From: SHAN690 sp041391765
Lineage (GTDB): Bacteria; Bacteroidota; Bacteroidia; Flavobacteriales_G; Salibacteraceae
Direction of reading: 5' to 3'
Length of the DNA: 64,000 nucleotides
Assembly (NCBI GenBank): GCA_041391765.1
Contig: JAWKNJ010000031.1
Span: 4,063 to 68,062 of the forward strand
Shown here: positions 43,187 to 50,993 of the stretch, one piece after another
Layout: every line of letters starts with the position of its first letter
How positions within the stretch are numbered: position 1 is the first letter of the stretch
Made by a program: the position numbers and the translations under genes
The notes under the pieces: generated by a model
The model's input: the letters and a program-made list of their open reading frames with translations, nothing else
What the model was told of the DNA's origin: nothing
Database searches by the model: none

Positions 43187-45760
43187 CTAATTGCGTTTAT
43201 ATTTAACAGGAAACGTAATTCTCACTCCAAATCCTATTTCTGGGTAGAGTAGTTTCACCTGCGCGTCATTTTCGGCTGCGATTGATTTAACCAACCACAT
43301 ACCGAGTCCAGTACCTTCTTCTTCTCCGGTATGCGGATTTCTTTTCGTTGTGTAAAGAGGTTCAAAAATTTTCTCAGGCTTTTCAATATCCTTCGAGAGC
43401 CCTGGGCCGTTATCGTGATACTCGATAACAATTTCTTTAGAGGTTTCTCTGGCTTTGATGGTTATTTCTCTTTGACGGTTTTCCTTCGACTGGATAAATG
43501 CGTCAATAGAATTAACTAGAAGGTTGTTGAAAATGCTGTCGAAGTCAATTTCAAATACCCGCATATCAATTTCCGCTATTTCTGAAGTGTCGAATTGGAT
43601 TCCTCTATTTTCCATAACAGTTGTCCAATCATTTCTCAAATCGTTGAAATACTTGTGCAAGAACAACTGCTTCCTTTTTCTTTTGTCCTTTCGCGCTGCA
43701 CCCAGGGAAAAGTTGAGCCAGTTTTGAAGTTTAACGTCTTGTTTTCTCATTCGCTCTAATTGAACGAATGGGTTTTTGCGTTCCTCCGAATCAACATATT
43801 CACTTTCTTGAATCTTCTCAGAAATCAAAGTTTTCAGTTTATCCACTCGTGAACTCAGGACATTGTTGAGCTTGCTTAGGTCATGGCTAAATGAGGCCAG
43901 AACAATACCGCTGCTTGCCAAGCCTCTCAGTACCTTTTGTTCGTCTTTGAGTTTTTCAATTTCTTCATCCTTCCCCCTGTTTAACTCCGCTAAAACGGTT
44001 AGCTCGTCAGTTTGTGCGTCATCTTTCGGATCATCTGTTTCACCATCCTTTTGTTCTTGTTCTTTCCGCTTGCGGTTTCTTTCAAGAATGGATCGAGCCA
44101 GTTTCTCAGCTTGTTCCTTGTTTATGCGATCCGCATGCTTTTCACCGTAATATTTGTCCATTGCCCGGGCTATGTAGGCACGATCTTCCTCTAACAACTG
44201 GATCAGCTTTGTCAAAATTTCCTTGAAGACTAAAAACGTCTTGTTCTCCTGTAAGCCCTCTCTGCTGGACTTATCTTCAAAATTTACGTTCGTGAGACGA
44301 GAAATCTTGATCGCTCCAGAGACGTTTTCAGGTTCCACTCGCCATCCACCATCCTCCTTAGCTATACCTGCTGGGCTTGAGGATTTTCTTGCACCAAGTC
44401 CAAGCCAATCGAATGAAGAATCTTTGATCTCTCCGTATGGCCTTACCCGGAAGTTATCTCTGAAAAGTTTTACCCCACCAAATTTGTCCAACCAATCTTT
44501 CCGTGAATTGGTTAGGGCTCGTTTATAGTTGAACCTTTCAGCATCAGAACTGGAGTAAGTCCTCTTCATGAAGTAAAATGAGAAGTCAAAAACTCCAATG
44601 TTTTCGAATACTTTCTGCTGGTCAACTTCCTTGAATCCGGGTAATAATTTGGAAAATGTAACTGCTTTAGACCATGTTCCTTCTTGAAAGTCTTCCTTTC
44701 GATATGGGTATCCTCCCATTTCTTCCAGCTTAAAGAAATCTGGATCAATAAGCTCTAGATCATATTCATTACGGGTGATTTTGACCGTTACGTTTTGATT
44801 TTCATCCGCATGGGCGGTAAGTTTATAGTCAAAATCATCGCAAACGGAGCCAAATACTTCTCCGTATTTATCTCTTTGGAGGCTACTGTAAAGGAATATT
44901 TGAAATTCCCCGCTCTCCTTAGGTGGAACCAGAACTTCCAGATCAGAATAAACTTGAGTCACGTAATAATCTTCCCAATTATCACGAAGCCCGGATATTT
45001 TCAATACGGTACCGTATTGAAAATCTGCCTTTGTTTCAATGGTCTTTAAATCCATGTCAAGATCTAATGGTTCAATGGCTTCGAGCAAGGAACCGGATGT
45101 AAGCCCATCTAAGTCGGCCTCAACTTTTTCAATTGTTTTAAATTCCCCTTCGAAATCGTCCCAATTAACTCGCCATAAATAGCCGGTGAAAGATGTTTCA
45201 TTTCCCTTTTCGTCAATATCTGGGTCGTGGTTTTTAGGGTTGAATACGGTTATCATTTCGCACTTTGTGCCTAGCTTATCTAGTGCGAATCGTCCAATTC
45301 CTTTGGCGCCAGCTTTGACGCGTCCAGACTTCGTGAAAACGTCATAGGCTTTATTGTCAGTTCCTATGGTCATCCAATGCTGCCTAATAATCTTTTGAGT
45401 CATGCCTTCTCCCGAATCTATTATATACAGAGAGTTCAACTCGTTTAGCTTTTTTCTCAGTTGATCTAGGTCAGCTTCTTCAAGCTCGGTTTTGAGTATG
45501 TATTTATCATCAGAAGAGGTGTAGACCTTTTCCAAGTCATCCTCCGAAATTCCCTTGGCTACTATATCTGAGAATTGTTCTGTAGTTAACTCATCATTAA
45601 GAACGGAATACCTGTTATCGAAATAGACAATGCTTACAACGCTATCAGCATCATAGGCATTTTTCACCAGCTCAATAATGGCGCCTTTAGAAGAGGCTAC
45701 ATTTTCCCTTCCAATGAGTCTCGCTGTTCTGGCCGATACGGTAAATGAGATTTTAGCCAT
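43187..45760 (-). CDS. Histidine kinase with two GHKL ATPase domains
   Basis: 857 aa from the ATG at 45760, which begins just before the first ATPase domain; the frame is open 135 nt further upstream but that part looks non-coding. Domain 1 is Hsp90/MutL/MORC-like GHKL: N box KGAIIELVKNAYDADS (25-40), G1 DSGEGM (115-120), G2 GAKGIGRF (151-158). A middle region and a coiled coil follow. Domain 2 is a true histidine kinase: H box ASFSHDLSKLNN (H near 626), N box FNNLLVNSIDAF, G1 DNGPGLS, G2 GTGLGMWLV. No membrane segment, so it is a cytosolic sensor. It would phosphorylate the receiver protein downstream. Confidence 0.9.
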   Translation of the reverse strand: MAKISFTVSARTARLIGRENVASSKGAIIELVKNAYDADSVVSIVYFDNRYSVLNDELTTEQFSDIVAKGISEDDLEKVYTSSDDKYILKTELEEADLDQLRKKLNELNSLYIIDSGEGMTQKIIRQHWMTIGTDNKAYDVFTKSGRVKAGAKGIGRFALDKLGTKCEMITVFNPKNHDPDIDEKGNETSFTGYLWRVNWDDFEGEFKTIEKVEADLDGLTSGSLLEAIEPLDLDMDLKTIETKADFQYGTVLKISGLRDNWEDYYVTQVYSDLEVLVPPKESGEFQIFLYSSLQRDKYGEVFGSVCDDFDYKLTAHADENQNVTVKITRNEYDLELIDPDFFKLEEMGGYPYRKEDFQEGTWSKAVTFSKLLPGFKEVDQQKVFENIGVFDFSFYFMKRTYSSSDAERFNYKRALTNSRKDWLDKFGGVKLFRDNFRVRPYGEIKDSSFDWLGLGARKSSSPAGIAKEDGGWRVEPENVSGAIKISRLTNVNFEDKSSREGLQENKTFLVFKEILTKLIQLLEEDRAYIARAMDKYYGEKHADRINKEQAEKLARSILERNRKRKEQEQKDGETDDPKDDAQTDELTVLAELNRGKDEEIEKLKDEQKVLRGLASSGIVLASFSHDLSKLNNVLSSRVDKLKTLISEKIQESEYVDSEERKNPFVQLERMRKQDVKLQNWLNFSLGAARKDKRKRKQLFLHKYFNDLRNDWTTVMENRGIQFDTSEIAEIDMRVFEIDFDSIFNNLLVNSIDAFIQSKENRQREITIKARETSKEIVIEYHDNGPGLSKDIEKPEKIFEPLYTTKRNPHTGEEEGTGLGMWLVKSIAAENDAQVKLLYPEIGFGVRITFPVKYKRN

Positions 45761-45930
45761 CTTAACTGGATACTTTAAAAAGGCCTTAAAACTAGAAAGT
45801 CTGTAGGAACGTTTCGTTACTTGTTCCTCAGAATGTTGCTTTCTGGTTATGACAGGATTCCTGTCGTCTAGCGTAGCTTGTCTAAAACGTCTCAATTACA
45901 ACTCCTTCACCATCTAACTATCGCATCCGA

Positions 45931-46109
45931 TGTGGCGCCTCCCTTTGACGGTGTGGCGCTGGTTTAAAAAAGAGTGTGGCGCTGCACTTTGTCGCGTGGC
46001 GCTGACAAAAATGGCGCAGCGCCACCATTAAAAATTTGAATTGGCGCCAGGGGTTAATACATCCGTTCAAATCATCCTTAACATTTTTTCACCTGACAGC
46101 CCAGCGCCA
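45931..46109. repeat. Cluster of TGGCGC/GCGCCA iterons upstream of the kinase operon
   Basis: Direct TGGCGC cores begin at 45932, 45953, 45976, 45996 and 46012 (spacing 21, 23, 20, 16), three of them as TGTGGCGC. A perfect palindrome TGGCGCAGCGCCA lies at 46012-46024, TGGCGCCA at 46042-46049 and an inverted GCGCCA at 46104. This fills much of the 572-bp gap 45761-46332, which otherwise contains no supported gene. The roughly two-helical-turn spacing fits a cooperative protein-binding array, such as an operator for the small HTH protein at 46333. Confidence 0.75.
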
Positions 46110-46332
46110 TAGGGGGTGCAGTAAAATTGGCGTAACAGAAATGCCGAATCCTTGAAGGTGTTGGTATTGGCCTAGTCGCGCTATTCAAAAATCTGCTCTA
46201 GGGTGCGCCACTAGAGGTGTGCTGCGATTGGCTCATCCCGAAAAAGTGTGCAATAAGAATAAAGGTGTGCCCGTATTAAAGACAAAGCTTAAGCGCAATG
46301 AAATGAAGTTGAAAAAGTAAAATGAAGAAGCC

Positions 46333-46554
46333 ATGAAGAAATATCCCATTGCAGCCAAAGTGTTTCAATACGTACTGGTCCAAAAACGACTCACGGGTCG
46401 GGCGCTGGCCAGCATATTGAAAATACACCACAGTACGTTGCAGCGCTACCTTAAAGGACAGCGCCAACCCACCCCGGTGGTCAAGCAGCGCATGGCCAAG
46501 CTGATGCAAGTGGGTTCCTTCAAGGAGTTGGTAACGAAGGCTTTTTATTGTTAA
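46333..46554 (+). CDS. Small XRE/Cro-like HTH protein
   Basis: 73 aa. The HTH core is LTGRALASILKIHHSTLQRY (residues about 20-39), followed by basic LKGQRQPTPVVKQRMAKLMQ. It is divergent from the kinase operon, and the TGGCGC iterons lie between the two. It could be the control protein of the operon, as C proteins are for restriction-modification systems. Too short for an effector domain; may act as a dimer. Function inferred from position. Confidence 0.7.
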   Translation: MKKYPIAAKVFQYVLVQKRLTGRALASILKIHHSTLQRYLKGQRQPTPVVKQRMAKLMQVGSFKELVTKAFYC

Positions 46555-46667
46555 ACCAATTAAATGTAAATGCTTATGGAGAAAAACAAGGAGGCACAGC
46601 ATCCGGAAACCCTCCAAGGATGAAAAGAAAAAACGAGGGGATAGAAATCATTTAATAATCAGAACTC

Positions 46668-47078
46668 ATGATTGAATTGAATGAAATGACCCAGGAAGAG
46701 CTGCGAATCTTACACGGCCACTGGGTCAGCGATCAAAACGAGATCAAAAGGGAAAAGAAAGCGAAGGATGATCGCTTTAATGCCCGACTCAACACCCAAG
46801 GTGAAACCGACTCCGCGCAAGAAGCGCTGGAACTTCGCATAGCCAACGCTCAAACCGTGTATGACGACATGGTGGGCGCGGGTGTGGGCCAGGCCTCCCT
46901 CGATCTGCAGCAGGAAGCCATCGATGCGCTTCGAGCCGATTTGGATGCGTTGCTTTATAGCACCAGCTATCTCACGCACCAAGATCAGCGCTTGCACCTA
47001 ATGGCTCAAGCTGAATTTCAGTTTGCCATAGATGAGCGTGCTGCTCGCATCACAGAGATTGAAGCGTTGCTTACATAA
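46668..47078 (+). CDS. Uncharacterised helical protein
   Basis: 136 aa. No family recognised. Mostly helical and charged: MTQEELRILHGHWVSDQNEI, KREKKAKDDRFNARL, SLDLQQEAIDALRADLDALL and a C-terminal AIDERAARITEIEALL, suggesting a coiled coil. No membrane segment or signal peptide. The ATG is preceded by TCAGAACTC, as in the micropeptide genes. A terminator follows 35 bp after the stop. The open frame, codon-like composition and terminator support a real gene; it may form a unit with the HTH gene upstream. Confidence 0.65.
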   Translation: MIELNEMTQEELRILHGHWVSDQNEIKREKKAKDDRFNARLNTQGETDSAQEALELRIANAQTVYDDMVGAGVGQASLDLQQEAIDALRADLDALLYSTSYLTHQDQRLHLMAQAEFQFAIDERAARITEIEALLT

Positions 47079-47112
47079 GCATGCGCACATGATTTGTGTC
47101 TCCAAGTGTGAA

Positions 47113-47142
47113 AGGACTCTTCGCAAGGGAAGGGTCTTTTTT
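47113..47142 (+). terminator. Rho-independent terminator
   Basis: GACTCTTC (47115-47122) pairs with GAAGGGTC (47129-47136, one G-T), loop GCAAGG, followed by T6. It ends the plus-strand unit of the uncharacterised gene at 46668. Confidence 0.7.
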
Positions 47143-47163
47143 GTTTGAATTTTGTCAATTCCA

Positions 47164-47658
47164 TCACAACTCCTTCACCATCCAAATGCCGCAGCCGCTG
47201 TGGCCGCTATGGCCGAGGCGGTGGTCGATAAACCTAAAACCAATGCGTTGGTAGATGTCAACGGCAGCGCTGAATTTATCAAGGCTTTCAAGGTACAGGT
47301 GGGTATAGCCTAATGCAAGGGCTTCCGCCTCGCAACGCTCCATCAGCACTTTGCCAACGCCTTTGCCGCGATAGGCCCGGAGAATGTAAAATTTGACCAG
47401 TTCTGCATATCCCAATGGTAATCCCTCCGTTGGATAAATCCCACAACTCCCTGCAATTTCACCATTCACTCTGGCCACGTAAAGCACTGACCGTTCTTTC
47501 TCAAAAAGGGAGAACAGATCATCGGTGGTCGGGTCGGTATAGACCGTTCCGATTCGGGGCGCATTAAACTCATCAAACACCGCTCGAATAAGAGTGGCCA
47601 ATGCCTCATTATCCGCCTGTGCGATGCTATTGATTTGGACTTCCATGTTCCGGCTCAA
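47164..47658 (-). CDS. GNAT-family acetyltransferase
   Basis: 164 aa (an ATG at 47646 gives 160 aa). GNAT features: LYVARVNGEIAGSCGIYP, ELVKFYILRAYRGKGVGKVLMERCEAEALALG (acetyl-CoA loop R-x-x-G-x-G, near residues 95-105), LYLESLDKFSAAVDIYQRIGF and a final HSGCGIWM strand. The overall form is that of Bacteroidota GNATs of unknown substrate, perhaps amino-acid or small-molecule acetylation. Monocistronic, convergent with the gene at 46668. Confidence 0.88.
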   Translation of the reverse strand: MSRNMEVQINSIAQADNEALATLIRAVFDEFNAPRIGTVYTDPTTDDLFSLFEKERSVLYVARVNGEIAGSCGIYPTEGLPLGYAELVKFYILRAYRGKGVGKVLMERCEAEALALGYTHLYLESLDKFSAAVDIYQRIGFRFIDHRLGHSGHSGCGIWMVKEL

Positions 47659-47739
47659 TATTATGGGATAATAAGAGTAGTAGCCTAATTAGTTCTTCAC
47701 GATCAACATGCAGATCAGCGGATAAGTGTTTAGCCATGA

Positions 47740-48305
47740 AGGCCGAGATCAAGCCTCTGCTCGCTATCGCTCACATGAGTCTTTTTTCTTCTGGATTGCC
47801 TCCTTCGCTGCGCTTCGGAGTCGACCAGCCGTTGGCCGAGAATGCCTGCCTGCCGGTAGGCAGGGAATCGAGCCTGACTCGCTTCGCTCATCTGAGTTTT
47901 TCATTTCTAAGACTGGATTACTTCGCTTCGCTCATTGGACCAGCTATTAGCCTTGAAGGGAATCAAGCCTGACTCGCTTCGCTCGCATGAGTCTTTTTTC
48001 TTCGTCAGTTAGTGGATTACTTCACTTCGTTCAGTGGACCAGTGTTTAGCCGTGAATGGAATCAAGCCTGACTCGCTTCGCTCGCATGAGTCTTTTTCTT
48101 CGTCAGTTACTGGATTACTTCACTTCGTTCAGTGGACCAGTGTTTGGCCGAGAATGGAATCAAGCCTGACTCGCTTCGCTCGCATGAGTCTTTTTCTTCG
48201 TCAGTTACTGGATTGCCTCCTTCGCTGCGCTTCGGAGTCGACCAGCCATTGGCCGAGAATGGAATCAAGCCTGACTCGCTTCGCTCGCATGAGTCTTTTT
48301 TCTTA
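47740..48305. repeat. ~100-bp tandem repeat array (about six degenerate copies)
   Basis: In the 943-bp gap between the GNAT gene and the methyltransferase at 48602, a unit of about 95-120 bp recurs. The core GACTCGCTTCGCTCGCATGA begins near 47876 (variant), 47971, 48070, 48168 and 48273, with a degenerate first copy near 47756. GACTC at one end pairs with GAGTC at the other, forming a hairpin followed by T5-T6. Between cores lie TGGATTGCC..TTCGGAGTCGACC or TTCACTTCGTTCAGTGGACC blocks. Apparent short reading frames here are made of repeats and are not genes. Confidence 0.85.
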
Positions 48306-48343
48306 TTCATTTCGCTCGAACCTGTGGTTCGGCTCATGAAACG

Positions 48344-48373
48344 AAAAAAGCCTCGGCTGCTCTGCAGCGAGGC
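48344..48373 (-). terminator. Rho-independent terminator downstream of tRNA-Leu
   Basis: On the minus strand, GCCTCGCTGC pairs with GCAGCCGAGGC (one bulged base) with an AGA loop, followed by T6. It lies 13 nt after the end of the tRNA. Confidence 0.75.
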
Positions 48374-48386
48374 TTTGATCATCAAG

Positions 48387-48469
48387 TGCCCGGGACTGGA
48401 CTCGAACCAGCATGAACGTAGTTCACACGCCCCTCAAGCGTGCGCGTCTACCAATTTCGCCACCCGGGC
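48387..48469 (-). tRNA. tRNA-Leu (anticodon GAG)
   Basis: Reading the minus strand: acceptor stem GCCCGGG (48463-48469) pairs with CCCGGGC ending in discriminator A. D-arm segment TGGCGAAATTGGTAGACGCG, anticodon loop with TTGAGGG (anticodon GAG), a long variable arm (class II tRNA) and T-loop GGTTCGAGTCC are all present. CCA is not encoded. Leucine identity follows from the variable arm and anticodon. It would decode CUC and CUU. Confidence 0.95.
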
Positions 48470-48601
48470 GTTTTTTAAAGTGAATGGTTACTAGGAAATG
48501 GAAAATAGTAAGCTCCTACTTTCTCTTTAACTATTTCCTCTTCACTCCTAAAAGGGCGGCAAATTTAGAAAAATCAGAATCCGTTATTTGCAATTCGATT
48601 C

Positions 48602-49384
48602 ATGAGGCGCGTTTTGAAGTTCATCGGTCATTGGTTGCGGTCAAACTCGCGACACGGAACACATTCACCATTTGTTTATGATCTGATTGAGAAGGCGTTG
48701 TATTCTGAATCGAAAACCGACAAATCCATCAGAAAGCACTTTGATAAACTAAAGAGCAGTAGTCAACCTATCAAAGGAGTCGATTATGGAACGCTAAGCA
48801 ATCAAGAAGTCGTGCTTAATGTTGGTGACCTGGCGAATCGATCTGCTGCAAAGAATTTTGAATCAGACCTGCTGTCCAAGTTGGTAGCTTATCACCAACC
48901 AACGCGAGTATTGGAGCTCGGGACTAACTTAGGAAAGTCTTCGGCCTACATGGCTGGGGCAAACGGTGAGACTTCTGTAAAGTCTGTTGAGGGAAACGCT
49001 CAAATGGCTGAATTTGCCGAAGCGCAATTCGCTCAACTAAACTTGAGCAACATTCAAGTCAGAAACGAAACATTCGATCAGTTTTTTGCGGCAAATTCAG
49101 AAAAGTTTCACTTCGTCTTCATTGACGGAGATCACAGTTACGATTCCACGTTGCGCTACTATGATCGAGCTAAGAAATGTTTGGAAGGGGAGGGACCCAT
49201 TGTCCTTCATGACATCTATTGGAGCGATGACATGAACAGGGCTTGGGAAAAAATAAAAGCCGATGTAGACACTACGGTCACCATCGACTTATTCTTTTTT
49301 GCGTTGGTCTATTTCAGGAAGGGGCAGCGGAAGGAGCACTTTAATATCCGCTATCCAAAGAGTTTATTTCTTCTTCTTTCCTGA
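48602..49384 (+). CDS. Class I SAM-dependent methyltransferase (O-methyltransferase-like)
   Basis: 260 aa. SAM motif I VLELGTNLGKSSAYMAGANG (near residues 98-117), acidic loop VKSVEGN, and FVFIDGDHSYDSTLRYYDRA then GPIVLHDIYWSDDM, as in YrrM/caffeoyl-CoA O-methyltransferase-like enzymes. The N-terminal RHGTHSPFVYDLIEKALYSE segment is characteristic of a Bacteroidota subgroup of unknown substrate. The 3' end overlaps the convergent TlpA-like gene by 21 bp. Monocistronic. Confidence 0.85.
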   Translation: MRRVLKFIGHWLRSNSRHGTHSPFVYDLIEKALYSESKTDKSIRKHFDKLKSSSQPIKGVDYGTLSNQEVVLNVGDLANRSAAKNFESDLLSKLVAYHQPTRVLELGTNLGKSSAYMAGANGETSVKSVEGNAQMAEFAEAQFAQLNLSNIQVRNETFDQFFAANSEKFHFVFIDGDHSYDSTLRYYDRAKKCLEGEGPIVLHDIYWSDDMNRAWEKIKADVDTTVTIDLFFFALVYFRKGQRKEHFNIRYPKSLFLLLS

Positions 49385-50860
49385 TTCCTCCTTTTTCTCG
49401 CCTTCTTTTTCCTTCATCAGGTGATCAATGAAATCCCCCAGTTGTTCAGGCATCAACTTGGTGGCGATGATTTTCTTATTCTCATCCAGCAAGAACACTT
49501 TAGGTGTGCTGAAGATGTCATAGGTGTCTCGGAAGTTTAAACTTTCCAGTGTGGTCTTGCGCTGACGAATCAGCTCATGAGCGTTTTCGTTGATCTCCGG
49601 ATTGTCGCTAACGTTTATCCAAGGAAGTTCATTCTTTTTAATGTACTTCTTCCAATCCTTCGTTTCAAACTCGGTTCCAATAGCAAACACTTCGACACCT
49701 TTACTATGGTATTGTTCGTAAAACTCCTTCAACTTCGGGGTCACCTTCTTGCAGTGCCCACAGCCGCTGTCCCAGAAATAGAGCACTGTGTAAGGAGCAT
49801 TCACTTGATATAGCTGCACCCATTGACCGTTGGTATCCATGAGAATCAAATCAGGAGCTTGCTTTCCAATGAGTATCGGTTCCATCTTGGCCACACGCTC
49901 GCAAAACTCATCCAGCTTCTTTTTCTTAAGCCACCAAGCCTTGTCTGGACAATAGTAGGTGAGGCCCATGTGGACTAAAACCGCATCGAGTCCCATGATT
50001 TTCGAGTCTTCGTACTTGCTGGTGATGTGATGAACGACATACTTGTACATCTCTCTGTTGCCTCCTGTTCTTGCAACTAGCATGTCAGCCTCCTTGATGA
50101 TGCTGTCTGAAACTTGTGGAATCAGCTTTGTGACATAATAGTTGAGCTTATTGTGAAACACCGGGGTTCGAAGCAGTCTTTCATCAGTAAAATCTACATC
50201 CTTTAAGTATTGCTTCTTGAATTCAAGGTATCGCAAACGTTGACGCTCATCTTCATCCTTCACGTCACTGAAGTCAGGAACTTCAGGTTCGGCAGATGTT
50301 TTGAAAACCTTCGAGATGAACAAATCTGGGTGTTGCTCCATGAAGGCTTTTTTGTAGTCAATCACTTGTTGATCAACCGCATCAAGCGCAGTTTGATTCT
50401 TTTCTTTTTCCTTCCCGTTGGAATCTTCAATTTTCTTTTTTAAGCTCTCAGCTTCTCTAGCCTTGCCTTCAACGAAGTTCAAATACTCATAGAAGAACTT
50501 ATTCTCTTCCGAGGTTTTCACCTTCATGCCGCGTGTGTAGTTTCCGAAGTTGGTCTCCAGGTCGATATTCTGCTCATTGACCACAAATTCTAGGTAGCTT
50601 TTCTTATCACTTAAAATAATCGAGTAGATGCCTCCCATGATGCTGTCGCCTTTGAAATGCAACACCCCTCCTGGTTCAAATGCTACAGTATCAAAATAGT
50701 ATTGCTTGTTTCCATAATAGTTTGCCATAAACGCGGCACTATCAATGGAATCAGGTACATTGTTGATTTTGATGGTGAAGTCGTAGTTTCTAATTGGTTC
50801 TTGTGCAAAAGAACTGAGGGATAAGAATAGAGTTCCTAGGAGAATATAAAATCGGTTCAT
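49364..50860 (-). CDS. TlpA/AhpC-TSA-like thiol-disulfide oxidoreductase
   Basis: 498 aa. Signal peptide MNRFYILLGTLFLSLSSFAQ. The N-terminal half resembles the DUF4369/DUF5106 substrate-like domains of Bacteroidota redox proteins; the C-terminal half is a thioredoxin fold with C367-GH-C370 (DSGCGHCKKVTPKLKEFYEQ), VEVFAIGTEFE and the cis-Pro segment IFSTPKVFLLDE. The tail is Lys/Glu-rich. It is periplasmic and probably reduces or isomerises disulfides of exported proteins or cytochromes, such as the MbnH-type proteins nearby; that link is inferred. It is divergent from the MbnP operon. Confidence 0.9.
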   Translation of the reverse strand: MNRFYILLGTLFLSLSSFAQEPIRNYDFTIKINNVPDSIDSAAFMANYYGNKQYYFDTVAFEPGGVLHFKGDSIMGGIYSIILSDKKSYLEFVVNEQNIDLETNFGNYTRGMKVKTSEENKFFYEYLNFVEGKAREAESLKKKIEDSNGKEKEKNQTALDAVDQQVIDYKKAFMEQHPDLFISKVFKTSAEPEVPDFSDVKDEDERQRLRYLEFKKQYLKDVDFTDERLLRTPVFHNKLNYYVTKLIPQVSDSIIKEADMLVARTGGNREMYKYVVHHITSKYEDSKIMGLDAVLVHMGLTYYCPDKAWWLKKKKLDEFCERVAKMEPILIGKQAPDLILMDTNGQWVQLYQVNAPYTVLYFWDSGCGHCKKVTPKLKEFYEQYHSKGVEVFAIGTEFETKDWKKYIKKNELPWINVSDNPEINENAHELIRQRKTTLESLNFRDTYDIFSTPKVFLLDENKKIIATKLMPEQLGDFIDHLMKEKEGEKKEESGKKKK

Positions 50861-50993
50861 TCCGAAAATCGTTTAAAGTGGTTCAAAGCAATTCAAAATC
50901 CGTTGGTGATAAAAGTCCTTTTAACGTTGTTTTAACAGCGGTAAATTCGTCTTCATTTGGTAGACTAAATACGCTCAAATTGCGTCTGAATTT

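Noticed and set aside
45761..45895. 45-residue N-terminal extension of the histidine kinase
   Set aside because: Composition is unlike the rest of the protein, and the ATG at 45760 sits directly before the conserved first GHKL domain.
46575..46622. 15-codon frame between the HTH gene and the gene at 46668
   Set aside because: Very short, no conservation evidence or copy elsewhere in the window; cannot be distinguished from chance.
47740..48305. Possible CRISPR array
   Set aside because: Repeat units are about 100 bp, degenerate and directly abutting, with no short identical repeats separated by unique spacers and no cas genes nearby.
47726..48494. Several short reading frames across the repeat array and the tRNA
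   Set aside because: They are low-complexity translations of the tandem repeat on both strands and run into the tRNA; no ribosome-binding or domain evidence.
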